64,000 nucleotides of DNA from Paratractidigestivibacter sp003150175. Its GTDB lineage: Bacteria; Actinomycetota; Coriobacteriia; Coriobacteriales; Atopobiaceae. Positions 8,349-17,449 of this stretch are shown piece after piece. The notes under the pieces were generated by a model, which was not told the DNA's origin, searched no databases, and worked only from the letters and a program-made list of their open reading frames with translations. The first letter of the stretch is position 1; every line of letters begins with the position of its first letter. The DNA is taken from NCBI RefSeq assembly GCF_964283195.1, contig NZ_CAXYLH010000008.1; one strand, given 5' to 3'. The position numbers and the translations under genes are program-made.

Positions 8349-9767
8349 ATGGCAAAGCGGAATCGTCATTTGATCGTCTGTACTGTATTGGCTTCGATTC
8401 TTGTGATGCTGGTTCCCGCCCCCGTGCTTGCTGCTGAGGATTATTTGAGCGGCCTTTGCGAGGAGGACGTCTTTGTCGACTATCCGTCAGCGTCGGATGA
8501 AGACTCTCTATCCGATGTCATGGCCCTCGGTTACGATGGCGAGCAGGTTACATCGAGCATAGTGGAGGCTATCTACGAGAAGTTCCTGGCAGCTTATAAC
8601 TCGTGCAGCGCAAAATTCGAGCTCGATGACACTGTGGTGACCGTTCAGGATGTCCGGGACGCTTTCGATCTCGTGGTTGCGAATCCTGATTATTACTGGG
8701 CCGCTCCTCGCTACACGATCAGCTATCGGGACTCAAACGGAAATATGAAGGCCGATCCCGAGGAGCCTGCTGCTGCGGTGACCTTGCGCTACGTTGTCGA
8801 CATCGAGCAAGTGCCAGATGCAAAAAGCGAAACCGAAAGCGCGTTGGCAGAGGGCCTCTCTTGGGTAAACCTGGACACAATGTCGGAGTTCCAAGTCGCG
8901 CAGGCTCTCCATGATTACCTGCTCTCAAAATGCGAGTACGACTATTCCTCTGTCACACCCGATGCCTCTTACACTCCTTTTGGGAGTTTGGCTAAGGGGA
9001 CTGCGGTGTGCCAAGGGTATTCACTCGGATATAAGCTTCTGCTCAAACGCGCGGGGATAGAGGCGCTGTATGTCGCTAGCAAGGATATGAACCACAGTTG
9101 GGACCTGGTTAATATAGATGGTTCCTGGTACCACGTCGACGCCACATGGGACGACACCTCAAATGACCCGCATGCGTTTTTTCTTCGCAGCGATTCCTCG
9201 TTTAGGCAAACGCTGCTACCTGGGCACTTTGGATGGGTGACGGCTTTCGAGACGCCGAGCGAGGATTATCCGAACCGAGACTACGGGAAGTATGATGGGC
9301 CGTATAGCCCTTCTTCCAAACCGGACCCTGCTCCTGAGCCCGATTCTCCGGCCGTCTCGATGTGCCGCCTGTACAACAAGTACACCGGCGAGCACTTCTA
9401 CACGGGCAGCGAGTCCGAGCGCGACGGGCTGGTGGCGGCCGGATGGACCTACGAGGGCGTTGGCTGGACAGCCCCGGAGACGTCGGGCGCGCCGGTATAC
9501 CGCCTCTACAACCCCTACGCCCCCGGCGGCGACCACCACTACACGATGAGCGCCTCGGAGAGGGACTCGCTCGTGGAGGCCGGCTGGAGGTACGAGGGAG
9601 TCGGCTGGTACTCCGACGACTCGCGCGGGGTCGCGCTCTACCGCCAGTACAATCCCTACGCGGCCACCGGCTCGCACAACTACACCGCCTCAAAGGCCGA
9701 GAACGACTCGCTCGTGGCGGCCGGCTGGCGCGCCGAGGGCGTCGCGTGGTACGGGGTGAAGAGGTAG
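8349..9767 (+). CDS. secreted transglutaminase-like protein with DUF5648 module
   Basis: A 472-residue exported protein. The signal peptide spans about 1-29 (VPAPVLAAE). Residues 60-320 contain a transglutaminase-like cysteine-protease fold with the triad visible as GTAVCQGYS (Cys about 221), MNHSWDLV (His) and YHVDATWDD (Asp). Residues 338-471 are the DUF5648 module after a Pro-rich linker. Transglutaminase-like domains of this kind act as peptidases or crosslinking enzymes; the target is probably the wall or surface proteins. A close paralogue is at 13231-14640. The start follows a GGGGCGGGA ribosome site. Confidence 0.85.
   Translation: MAKRNRHLIVCTVLASILVMLVPAPVLAAEDYLSGLCEEDVFVDYPSASDEDSLSDVMALGYDGEQVTSSIVEAIYEKFLAAYNSCSAKFELDDTVVTVQDVRDAFDLVVANPDYYWAAPRYTISYRDSNGNMKADPEEPAAAVTLRYVVDIEQVPDAKSETESALAEGLSWVNLDTMSEFQVAQALHDYLLSKCEYDYSSVTPDASYTPFGSLAKGTAVCQGYSLGYKLLLKRAGIEALYVASKDMNHSWDLVNIDGSWYHVDATWDDTSNDPHAFFLRSDSSFRQTLLPGHFGWVTAFETPSEDYPNRDYGKYDGPYSPSSKPDPAPEPDSPAVSMCRLYNKYTGEHFYTGSESERDGLVAAGWTYEGVGWTAPETSGAPVYRLYNPYAPGGDHHYTMSASERDSLVEAGWRYEGVGWYSDDSRGVALYRQYNPYAATGSHNYTASKAENDSLVAAGWRAEGVAWYGVKR
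9498..9754 (+). repeat. 257-bp near-identical block, copy 2
   Basis: Second copy of the block at 8021-8277, within the DUF5648 module of the transglutaminase-like gene. The rest of the two genes is unrelated, so identity is confined to the module. Confidence 0.85.
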
Positions 9768-9804
9768 CGATAGTCTTGGCTGCTCTTAGACAATGAACTT
9801 CTTT

Positions 9805-9843
9805 GGAGCTGCGCCGTTCCCCGATGAGGGGCGGCGCAGCTCC
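9805..9843 (+). terminator. rho-independent terminator
   Basis: GGAGCTGCGCCG (9805-9816) pairs perfectly with CGGCGCAGCTCC (9832-9843). The loop contains a further CCCC/GGGG pairing and ATTTC follows. It ends the DUF5648/transglutaminase unit before rmlA. Confidence 0.8.
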
Positions 9844-9940
9844 ATTTCGTTGGCACGACGGATATATCCGTTGGTGTAGCATCAGGACGGTCATTTACTT
9901 CTGGACCACCTTTTATGCTATTCATCTGATTGGGGGAACC

Positions 9941-10843
9941 ATGAAAGGCATCATCCTCGCCGGCGGCTCCGGCACCCGCCTCTACCCGCTCACGCGCGTG
10001 ACGAGCAAGCAGCTGCTGCCCGTCTACGACAAGCCGATGGTCTACTACCCGCTCTCCACCCTCATGCTCGCAGGCATCCGGGACATCCTCGTGATCTCGA
10101 CGCCCCAGGACCTGCCCAACTTTGAGCGCCTGCTGGGCGACGGCTCGGACTTCGGTGTGTCGCTCTCCTACGCCGAGCAGCCGAGCCCCGACGGCCTGGC
10201 CCAGGCCTTCGTGATCGGGCGGGCGTTCTGCGCGGGAGGGCCCTGCGCGCTCGTGCTGGGCGACAACATCTTCTACGGCAACGGCCTCTCCAAGCGCCTG
10301 CGCCGGGCGGTGGCGCGCGCCGAGGCGGGGGAGGGGGCGACGGTCTTCGGCTACCGCGTGGACGACCCCGAGCGCTTCGGGGTCGTGGAGTTCGACTCCG
10401 ACTACAACGCCGTCTCCATCGAGGAGAAGCCCGAGCGCCCCAAGTCGAGCTACGCCGTGACGGGCCTCTACTTCTACCCGGGCGACGTCTGCGAGCGGGC
10501 AGCCCGCGTGGAGCCCTCCGCCCGCGGCGAGTACGAGATCACCGACCTCAACAGGATGTACCTGGAGTCCGGCGAGCTCTCCGTAGAGACCCTGGGCCGC
10601 GGCTACGCCTGGCTCGACACTGGCACCATGGAGTCGCTCTTCGAGGCCGGCGAGTTCGTCCGCACCGTCGAGCGCGCCCAGGACCTGCCGGTCTCCGTCC
10701 CCGAGGAGATAGCCTACGAGAACGGCTGGATCGACCGCGGGCGCCTGCTGGGGTGCGCCGAGCGCTACGGCAAGTCCAACTACGGAAAGCACCTGAAGAA
10801 GGTCGCCGAGGGCTCGATCGTTCCCGAGACGCATGTGGAGTAA
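9941..10843 (+). CDS. rmlA: glucose-1-phosphate thymidylyltransferase
   Basis: A 300-residue cytoplasmic enzyme that makes dTDP-glucose from glucose-1-phosphate and dTTP, the first step to dTDP-L-rhamnose. The N-terminal signature GGSGTRLYPLT is followed by SKQLLPVYDKPMVYYPLS, and GDNIFYG and VVEFD further in are classic RmlA motifs. Length is normal for the short RmlA class. The ATG at 9941 follows GGGGGAACC. The gene is clearly GC-rich in third positions, like rmlB and rmlC-rmlD, and unlike the flanking acyltransferase. It is separated from rmlB by a pseudogene and two DUF5648 genes, an unusual split of the rml set. Confidence 0.95.
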   Translation: MKGIILAGGSGTRLYPLTRVTSKQLLPVYDKPMVYYPLSTLMLAGIRDILVISTPQDLPNFERLLGDGSDFGVSLSYAEQPSPDGLAQAFVIGRAFCAGGPCALVLGDNIFYGNGLSKRLRRAVARAEAGEGATVFGYRVDDPERFGVVEFDSDYNAVSIEEKPERPKSSYAVTGLYFYPGDVCERAARVEPSARGEYEITDLNRMYLESGELSVETLGRGYAWLDTGTMESLFEAGEFVRTVERAQDLPVSVPEEIAYENGWIDRGRLLGCAERYGKSNYGKHLKKVAEGSIVPETHVE

Positions 10844-10894
10844 TGAGCCCGTCTGTCCTGGGACCAAGTGTTGAAGGGACCCAATAGAGAGATG

Positions 10895-11957
10895 ATGTCA
10901 AAGAAGCCTCGCCTTTACTATATTGACGCCTTACGAGTCTTGGGTACCGTGGCTGTTTTTTTGTCTACCACCTCAACGACTATCTCATTGAGCTTCCAGA
11001 GAAATATGGGGCGTCCTTGGCACCGAGCGTTTTTCTGCCTATGAAGGCTTTTGGAATCGGTTTGGGTCAAGCTGCAGTGGCGGTGTTCTTCCTCCTCTCT
11101 GGCTTTGTGCTCATGTATACGACGAGCGATGCTCCGCTCGATTTCAAGCGCTATGGGAAGAGGCGGATTGTAGATATTTTTCCGTTTTTCTATATGGCCT
11201 ATTTGCTTGCGTTTTTGGTTGATGGGCTGTGGGGGAGGAGACTCTTACAGTCGGCTCGGCCATGGAACTTATATTTACTTTCCTTGGAATTGATGGATAT
11301 TTCAGTTGCTATCCATCGCCATTCTCGCCTAACTGGTATCTGGTGGGCGAGTGGTACCTGGGTTGCCTCGTAATCCTTTATAGCCTCTTCCCGATTATTC
11401 ACCGACTCCAAAGGCGCTCTATATTTGGTAGTGCGCTTACGGTAGTCGGTTTTCCTGCGCTTATTTCTCTCGCTACGGTGATGGCTCCTTGGGTTGATTT
11501 CACAGGCTACCTTGCTCCCGGTCTTTCGTGTTTTGCAGCGGGTTCTTTTCTTGCTCTCTTGCTTGGCGATAAGAAGCCAAATCTCGGGTTCGCTGTATCC
11601 TCGCTTGCTATGTTGTTTGTTTCCAGTCTTCTTGGCGGCTCTCTTGGCAAGATGCTTATGCCCGTCGTGGGCGTTGGGTGCTTTGGGCTGTTCGCTTGGA
11701 TTTTTTCCAAGGTATTTGGTGCAAAGAATCAGGTGCTTGCCTTTGCCTCGCGGTTAAGTTTTCCCTTCTACCTGATGCATCATGTCGCGATCTACATCGT
11801 GACTCTCTCCGCTGCTCCTGCTGTGGTTTTGCTTCGGTCCGAGTTCTTCTTGTTCCTCTGTTCGTTTTCGTTGTCATGTGCTTGGGGCGCGGCTGCGCTC
11901 TGGATTGGCTCGCGAGCCAAGGCGTTTATGAAAAAGCACATAGGTCTGTTGCGGTAG
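10895..11957 (+). pseudogene. acyltransferase family 3, broken by two frameshifts
   Basis: Paralogue of the acyltransferase at 1907-2980, readable only by joining three frames. It starts MSKKPRLYYIDALRVLGTVAVF, then shifts frame at a T7 run (10956-10962) where the paralogue has T5. It resumes with VYHLNDYLIELPEKYG and continues to QSARPW, then shifts again near 11266 where one base appears missing in TGGAA-CTT, resuming as LIFTFLGIDGYFS to the end. Downstream sequence aligns with the intact copy to the C-terminus. Either it is a decaying duplicate, or the T7 run is a phase-variable or sequencing-error site. The second lesion is not in a long homopolymer, which favours a true pseudogene. Confidence 0.8.
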
Positions 11958-12047
11958 CTTGTGTTTTCGCTCAGGTTCTCAAGCAATTTGTCTGCTGTTT
12001 CTCGTTCTAAATCTATGAGAATCCGATTGCGGCTCATATACGAAAAG

Positions 12048-12079
12048 ATGCCTCCGGTGGCCAAACGGCCGGAGGCATC
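12048..12079. terminator. terminator hairpin
   Basis: GATGCCTCCGG (12048-12058) pairs with CCGGAGGCATC (12069-12079) around a 10-base loop. It lies between the convergent acyltransferase pseudogene and the NlpC/P60 gene. Confidence 0.75.
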
Positions 12080-12133
12080 TGCTGTCTTAGCGAGCTGTAT
12101 TTGTTCTGGTGCTAAGGTGCGTGGCGCAAAGTC

Positions 12134-13051
12134 TTAGATGGGCGAGCAGCCGCCGATATAGCCGTCGTCAAAGTAGATGCTCGAGGTGTGGACGCCCCAT
12201 CGCCAACCGTTCGCGTGTACTACTTGACCGTTTCCAATATACATAGCGACGTGATAAACCGTGCCCCCGCCATCGTAAGAATAGAACACCAAATCGCCGG
12301 GTTGAAGCTCATCGACGTCCGTGGTCCAGCGCCCCGTCATTTTCATCTGCTCGTATTGACCCGTTGAACCGTCCCAGAGGTAGATGCCTGCGTGTTCCCA
12401 TGCCCAGCCTGTCAACCCGCTACAATTCCAGTTCGTGCCGTCGTTGTCGTTGCCATAGGGCTTGCCGATCTGGCTACAAGCGGAGTCAACCGCAATCTGC
12501 CTCTTTTGGCTGTCGGAGAGAATCGGTCCGAGTCCCGAGACCGCATACCCGTATCCCACACCGCTCCATGCGTAGCCCTCGGCTCTCCAGCCGGCATTGA
12601 CTAGGCTGTCGTTCTCTTGTCGGCTCGTTGTGTAATTGTGGCTTCCCGTGACTGCATAGGGGTTATATTGGCGTAGGAGATCCACGCTGCCACCTGAATA
12701 CCAGCCTACGCCCTCATAGGTCCAACCTGCTTCGACGAGAGAGTCTCGCTCGGCCGCGCTGAGGGTGTAGTGGTGATCGCCGCCCGGTACGTAGCTGTTG
12801 TAAAGGCGATAGACGCTCTGTCCAGATGTCGGGGCGATCCAGCCTACGCTCTCACAGGTCCATCCAGCTTTTCTCAGATTGTCTCGCTCCGTGGTCGAGG
12901 CCGTGTAGAAGTGCTCGCCCGAGTAGAAGTTGTACATTCTCCACATGGGGTTCCCCTCGGCTGCCCGGGCAGTTGCGGGGGAGAGGAGAAGCATTGCTGC
13001 GCAGAGTATGATCGCACGTGCTTGATGCCGCCTATATTTTCGAGATTTCAT
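12134..13051 (-). CDS. secreted NlpC/P60 peptidase with DUF5648 module
   Basis: A 305-residue exported protein. It has a basic N-terminus (MKSRKYRRHQAR) and a signal peptide ending near residue 30 (SPATARA). The DUF5648 three-repeat module spans about 35-165. Residues 180-305 form an NlpC/P60 domain: the catalytic Cys is in NWNCSGLTGWAW, the His in VYHVAMYIGNGQVVHA, with DLQPGDLVF-type spacing (ELQPGDLVFYS) between. Such enzymes cut peptidoglycan stem peptides, usually gamma-D-Glu-meso-DAP or similar bonds. Module order is binding then catalysis, opposite to the transglutaminase-like proteins. GGAG lies 8 bp before the ATG. Confidence 0.9.
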   Translation of the reverse strand: MKSRKYRRHQARAIILCAAMLLLSPATARAAEGNPMWRMYNFYSGEHFYTASTTERDNLRKAGWTCESVGWIAPTSGQSVYRLYNSYVPGGDHHYTLSAAERDSLVEAGWTYEGVGWYSGGSVDLLRQYNPYAVTGSHNYTTSRQENDSLVNAGWRAEGYAWSGVGYGYAVSGLGPILSDSQKRQIAVDSACSQIGKPYGNDNDGTNWNCSGLTGWAWEHAGIYLWDGSTGQYEQMKMTGRWTTDVDELQPGDLVFYSYDGGGTVYHVAMYIGNGQVVHANGWRWGVHTSSIYFDDGYIGGCSPI

Positions 13052-13230
13052 TGGAATTCTCCATTCCTTGTGGGCTGGCGATTAACAAAAGGCTGCCCGT
13101 GCTGAGGGCTCGTGTTCATAATAGTAAGCCAGGGGCCAAGGAAAGCTGTGGCCTACTCGGTCTATGGTGCTGAGCCTCCGAGCGGGCGTGGGGCCATAGT
13201 ATTGAGAAAACGCGATTATAGGAAGCAAGG

Positions 13231-14640
13231 ATGATCAGGCGTGTCTTCACAAGGGGGACGACGTTCACAGCTGTGATTTTGGTCCTTGCTGTTGCTTCTC
13301 CGCTTGTTTCAGTACTGGCTTATGCCAAACCAATCGGCTCACTATGTACAGTGGAGGCCGATGACGTCTTGCCCACCGAGTATGTGGACGAGCCGGCTAC
13401 CGAGGTGGGACTGCTCAATTGCGATGGAGAAAACGACACCTCAGATGCGGTGAAACTTGTTTTAAACAGGTTCCTGCAGACCTACGATGCGATTGGCGAC
13501 AGCTTCTCGCTCGCGGATACGCAATCTACGGCCAAGGACGTGAGGGGTGCCTTTGACCTTGTGGTTGCAAACCCGGAATACTACTGGGTGGCTCCTCGCT
13601 ATACGCTGAGCTACTACGATGCGAATGGCAATGGTCGAGCGGATTCTGATGAGATCGTTGATTCCGTTAAAGTGCGATACGTCGTTGATGCTGCCCAGGT
13701 TACCCAAGTCAAGCATGATACCGGGAAGGTGGTTGAAGAGGCCCTCACTTGGGTGGACCTCGAGGAAATGACGGAGTTCAACGTCGTTCAGGCACTCCAT
13801 GACTTCCTTTTGTGGAAATGCGAATATGACTACTCGTCGGTGCTTTCCGATGCTAGCTATACCCCCTATGGCTGCTTGGCGAGGGGCACTGCAGTATGCC
13901 AAGGCAATTCCCTCGCTTTCAAGTTGCTCCTTAATCGCGTAGGGATAAGGTGCCTGTACGTTGTGAGTAAGGATATGAACCACAGCTGGAATCTTGTGCA
14001 GCTTGATGGCTCTTGGTACCACGTAGACGCTACCTGGGATGATTCATCCTCTGATCCACATCTATTTTTTCTTAGGAGTGACGCGTCTTTTCGGGACGGG
14101 CTAACCCCGAGGCATTATGGATGGACTGCGGCGTTCCAGACGCAAAGCTGCGATTACGGAAACCGTGCTTACGAGAAATTCGACGGACCGCTCGTTCGCC
14201 CTAAGCCGGGTCTCGCTGATGAAGTCCTTACGATGTATCGGCTCTATAACGCTTATGCAGGCGAGCATTTCTATACGGCAAGCGAGGTGGAGCGCGACGA
14301 TTTGGGGCGGGTAGGTTGGATTGACGAGGGTATTGGCTGGAAGTCTCCTAAGACCTCGTATAAACCAGTCTACCGCCTCTACAATCCTTATGTGCCTGGG
14401 GGCGACCATCATTACACCATGAGCGTCGCCGAGCGCGACTCTCTCGTGGCGGTCGGCTGGCGCTTCGAGGGCGTAGGCTGGTATTCCGACGACGCCGAAA
14501 GGGCCGTCCTCTATCGGCAATACAACCCGAATGCAATGTCTGGGGCGCACAACTATACAGTTTCCAAAGAAGAGAATGACGCTCTCGTGGCGGCTGGTTG
14601 GCGGCCTGAAGGTGTTGCTTGGTATGGGGTTTCTGACTAG
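13231..14640 (+). CDS. secreted transglutaminase-like protein with DUF5648 module (paralogue)
   Basis: A 469-residue exported protein closely related to 8349-9767. A signal peptide covers about 1-32 (VLAVASPLVSVLAYA). The transglutaminase-like domain shows GTAVCQGNS (Cys), DMNHSWNLV (His) and YHVDATWDD (Asp). The DUF5648 module covers residues 335-469. Unlike the other copy, its module DNA is not GC-enriched, so conversion seems to have affected only the 7334/8349 pair. The two paralogues flank the rmlA-acyltransferase segment, hinting that this stretch arose by a segmental duplication. The ribosome site is GGAAGCAAGG. Confidence 0.85.
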   Translation: MIRRVFTRGTTFTAVILVLAVASPLVSVLAYAKPIGSLCTVEADDVLPTEYVDEPATEVGLLNCDGENDTSDAVKLVLNRFLQTYDAIGDSFSLADTQSTAKDVRGAFDLVVANPEYYWVAPRYTLSYYDANGNGRADSDEIVDSVKVRYVVDAAQVTQVKHDTGKVVEEALTWVDLEEMTEFNVVQALHDFLLWKCEYDYSSVLSDASYTPYGCLARGTAVCQGNSLAFKLLLNRVGIRCLYVVSKDMNHSWNLVQLDGSWYHVDATWDDSSSDPHLFFLRSDASFRDGLTPRHYGWTAAFQTQSCDYGNRAYEKFDGPLVRPKPGLADEVLTMYRLYNAYAGEHFYTASEVERDDLGRVGWIDEGIGWKSPKTSYKPVYRLYNPYVPGGDHHYTMSVAERDSLVAVGWRFEGVGWYSDDAERAVLYRQYNPNAMSGAHNYTVSKEENDALVAAGWRPEGVAWYGVSD

Positions 14641-14710
14641 GCGTTGTATCCCGAGATGACGTTTTGGTGTCCCAGGGTGATTGGATTCCTTTGGACGATG
14701 GCCTTGGATG

Positions 14711-14752
14711 AGTAATATCTGAGCGTGACGCTCGCCAAGCGTTGATATTACT
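14711..14752. promoter_or_regulatory. imperfect nested inverted repeat before rmlB
   Basis: AGTAATATC (14711-14719) and GATATTACT (14744-14752) are a perfect 9-bp inverted repeat enclosing a small GAGCG-TGA-CGCTC hairpin. It could be an operator, an RNA leader structure or a weak terminator for the gene upstream. No T-tract follows. The surrounding 14641-14889 has no gene. Confidence 0.35.
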
Positions 14753-14889
14753 GATGAGCTTGCTTATGTAGGAGGGCGTTTTGATTTCATCCAGAGGGAG
14801 ATAGAATAAAGGCTAAGAAACTTACTCTATTGAGTTTCCAACGGTAAGCGTTGCTCAAATTGTTCATTCCTGCAAGATTGGATTGACTT

Positions 14890-15909
14890 ATGCCTGACAC
14901 CTTCGAGCCCCATAACATCATCGTCACGGGCGGCTGCGGCTTCATCGGCAGCAACTTCGTGCACTACGTGGTGAAGAACCACCCCGAGGTCCACGTGACG
15001 GTCCTCGACAAGCTGACCTACGCCGGCAACCCGGAGAATATCGCGGGGCTGCCCTCCGACCGTGTGGAGCTCGTGGTGGGCGACATCTGCGACGCTGAGC
15101 TGCTCGATAGGCTCGTGCCCGGCCACGACGCCATCGTGCACTACGCCGCCGAGTCCCACAACGACAACTCCATCGCCGACCCGGAGCCCTTCCTGCGCAC
15201 GAACGTCGAGGGCACTTTCCGCCTGCTGGAGGCGGTCCGCAAGTACGGTATCCGCTACCACCACGTCTCGACCGACGAGGTCTACGGAGATTTGGCCCTC
15301 GACGACCCGGCGAAGTTCACCGAGGAGACCCCGTACCACCCGAGCTCCCCGTACTCCTCCACCAAGGCCAGCTCCGACATGCTCGTGCGCGCCTGGACCC
15401 GCACCTACGGCCTGCGCACGACCATCTCCAACTGCTCCAACAACTACGGCCCCTATCAGCACGTGGAGAAGTTCATCCCGCGCCAGATCACGAACATCAT
15501 CGACGGCGAGCGCCCGAAGCTCTACGGCAAGGGCGAGAACGTCCGCGACTGGATCCACACCGAGGACCACAGCTCCGCGGTCTGGGACATCCTCACCAAG
15601 GGCCGCATGGGGGAGACCTACCTCATCGGCGCGAACGGCGAGCAGAATAACATCACCGTCCTGCGCATGATCCTCACCGCCATGGGCAAGGACCCCGACG
15701 ACTTCGACTGGGTCCGCGACCGCCCCGGCCACGACCGCCGCTACGCGATCGACTCCACCAAGCTCCGGCGCGAGCTCGGCTGGCGCCCCCAGCACACCGA
15801 CTTCGCCGAGGGACTCAAGCAGACCATCGACTGGTACGTCGAGAACGAGGCCTGGTGGCGCCCGGCCAAGGCGGCCACCGAGGCCAAGTACAAGAAGCAG
15901 GGGCAGTAG
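14890..15909 (+). CDS. rmlB: dTDP-glucose 4,6-dehydratase
   Basis: A 339-residue extended short-chain dehydrogenase. It oxidises and dehydrates dTDP-glucose to dTDP-4-keto-6-deoxyglucose with bound NAD. The nucleotide-binding motif GGCGFIGSNF is near residue 16, STDEVYGDL holds the catalytic Thr-Asp-Glu, and YSSTKASSD holds the Tyr/Lys pair. Its product is the branch point for rhamnose (rmlC-rmlD next door) and for amino-sugars (aminotransferases at 21668 and 29676). The gene is GC-rich, like rmlA and rmlC-rmlD. It lies 53 bp before the fusion gene, probably in one operon. Confidence 0.95.
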   Translation: MPDTFEPHNIIVTGGCGFIGSNFVHYVVKNHPEVHVTVLDKLTYAGNPENIAGLPSDRVELVVGDICDAELLDRLVPGHDAIVHYAAESHNDNSIADPEPFLRTNVEGTFRLLEAVRKYGIRYHHVSTDEVYGDLALDDPAKFTEETPYHPSSPYSSTKASSDMLVRAWTRTYGLRTTISNCSNNYGPYQHVEKFIPRQITNIIDGERPKLYGKGENVRDWIHTEDHSSAVWDILTKGRMGETYLIGANGEQNNITVLRMILTAMGKDPDDFDWVRDRPGHDRRYAIDSTKLRRELGWRPQHTDFAEGLKQTIDWYVENEAWWRPAKAATEAKYKKQGQ

Positions 15910-15962
15910 ACGCCCGAAAGTGAGCCGCGCGCCTTTGGGCGGTGGCGTGAGCTAGGAGAAGC

Positions 15963-17414
15963 ATGTCGCAGATCGAGTTCGAGAAAGAGCTGAAGGTTTC
16001 GGGGACCCCCATCGAGGGCCTGCTCGTGGCGGAGCTCCCCGTCCACGGGGACTCCCGCGGCTGGTTCAAGGAGAACTGGCAGCGGGCGAAGATGTGCGCC
16101 CTGGGCGTCCCGGACATCCGCATGGTCCAGAACAACGTGAGCTTCAACGCCGAGCGCGGGGTTACCCGTGGGGTCCACGCTGAGCCTTGGGACAAGTGGA
16201 TTTCGGTCGCCACGGGGCGCATCTTCGGCGCGTGGGTCGACCTGCGCGAGGGGTCCGCGACCTACGGGAAGTCCTTCTCGTGTGAGATCGACCCCTCCCG
16301 TGCCATATTCACCCCCCGCGGCGTGGGCAACTCCTTCCAGGCCCTCGAGGACGGCACGGCCTACACCTACCTGGTGGACGCCCACTGGTCCGCCGAGCTC
16401 AAGAAGACCTACACCTTCGTCAACCTCGCCGACCCCAAGCTGGGGATCGAGTGGCCCATCCCGCTCGATGAGGCCACGCTCTCCGAGGCGGACAAGAACC
16501 ACCCCTACCTCAAGGACGTCGTCCCCATGGCGCCCAGGCGCACGCTCGTCACCGGCTGCAACGGCCAGCTCGGCCGCGCGGTGCGCAAGCTCGCCGAGGA
16601 GACGGGCCGCGCCAAGGACTTCGACTTCTGCGACATCGACACCTTCGACATGTCGGACCCCGAGGCGTACTCCAAGTGCGATTGGTCGCTCTACGGCACC
16701 GTGATCAACTGCGGCGCCTACACCGCCGTGGACAAGGCGGAGACCCCCGAGGGCCGCAGGATCTGCTGGGCCGCCAACGCGACGGGGCCGGCGCTCCTCG
16801 CCCGGACCTGCGCCGAGCATGGGATCACGCTCGTGCACATCAGCTCCGACTACGTCTTCGACGGCACCCGCGAGCTCCACGACGAAGAGGAGCCCCTGAG
16901 CCCCATCTCCGTCTACGGCCAGTCCAAGGCGGCGGGCGACCTCGCCGTGGCGGGCTGCCCCTCCCACTACATCCTGCGCAGCTCGTGGGTCATCGGGGAC
17001 GGCAAGAACTTCGCCAAGACCATGTGCGCCCTCAGCGACCGCGTCGCGGCCGGCGAGCTCGCCCAGGTGACCGTGGTCGACGACCAGCTGGGCCGCCTCA
17101 CCTTCACCGACCAGATGGCGCGCGCCATCTTCCACGTGTTGGATACCCGCGCGCCCTACGGCACCTACGACATGACGGGTTCTGGCGCCGTGAGGTCCTG
17201 GGCCGACATCGCCCGTGCCTGCTTCGAGGCCAAGAACGGAAACGGCGACAAGGTGGTCCCCGTCTCCACCGCCGACTACTATGCGAGCACCCAGGGCCCG
17301 ATCGCCCCGCGCCCTCACTACTCCGCCCTCGACCTCGGAAAGCTCGAGTCCGCGGGCTTTACCCCGCGCGACTGGGAGGATGAGCTGGGGGAGTACCTCT
17401 CGACTCTCAGCTAG
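15963..17414 (+). CDS. rmlC-rmlD: fused dTDP-4-dehydrorhamnose 3,5-epimerase / reductase
   Basis: A 483-residue protein joining the last two steps of dTDP-L-rhamnose synthesis. Residues 1-190 are the RmlC cupin epimerase, with GVHAEPWDKWISVATG holding the His and VDLREGSATYGKS typical of the family. Residues 195-483 are RmlD: LVTGCNGQLGRAV binds NADPH, GAYTAVDKAE and SSDYVFDG follow, and YGQSKAAGD gives the catalytic Tyr-Lys. The join is at about residue 192 (VPMAPRRTLVTG). The fusion allows direct channelling of the unstable keto-sugar. The ATG follows TAGGAG. I believe such fusions occur in other Actinobacteria. Confidence 0.93.
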   Translation: MSQIEFEKELKVSGTPIEGLLVAELPVHGDSRGWFKENWQRAKMCALGVPDIRMVQNNVSFNAERGVTRGVHAEPWDKWISVATGRIFGAWVDLREGSATYGKSFSCEIDPSRAIFTPRGVGNSFQALEDGTAYTYLVDAHWSAELKKTYTFVNLADPKLGIEWPIPLDEATLSEADKNHPYLKDVVPMAPRRTLVTGCNGQLGRAVRKLAEETGRAKDFDFCDIDTFDMSDPEAYSKCDWSLYGTVINCGAYTAVDKAETPEGRRICWAANATGPALLARTCAEHGITLVHISSDYVFDGTRELHDEEEPLSPISVYGQSKAAGDLAVAGCPSHYILRSSWVIGDGKNFAKTMCALSDRVAAGELAQVTVVDDQLGRLTFTDQMARAIFHVLDTRAPYGTYDMTGSGAVRSWADIARACFEAKNGNGDKVVPVSTADYYASTQGPIAPRPHYSALDLGKLESAGFTPRDWEDELGEYLSTLS

Positions 17415-17449
17415 CTCTATGCTTTAGGCTACTCTCAGGGAGGTTACCG

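Noticed and set aside
15741..17318. 525-codon minus-strand open frame
   Set aside because: Exact antisense of the rmlC-rmlD fusion, which has all catalytic motifs; Gly/Val/Arg-rich shadow.
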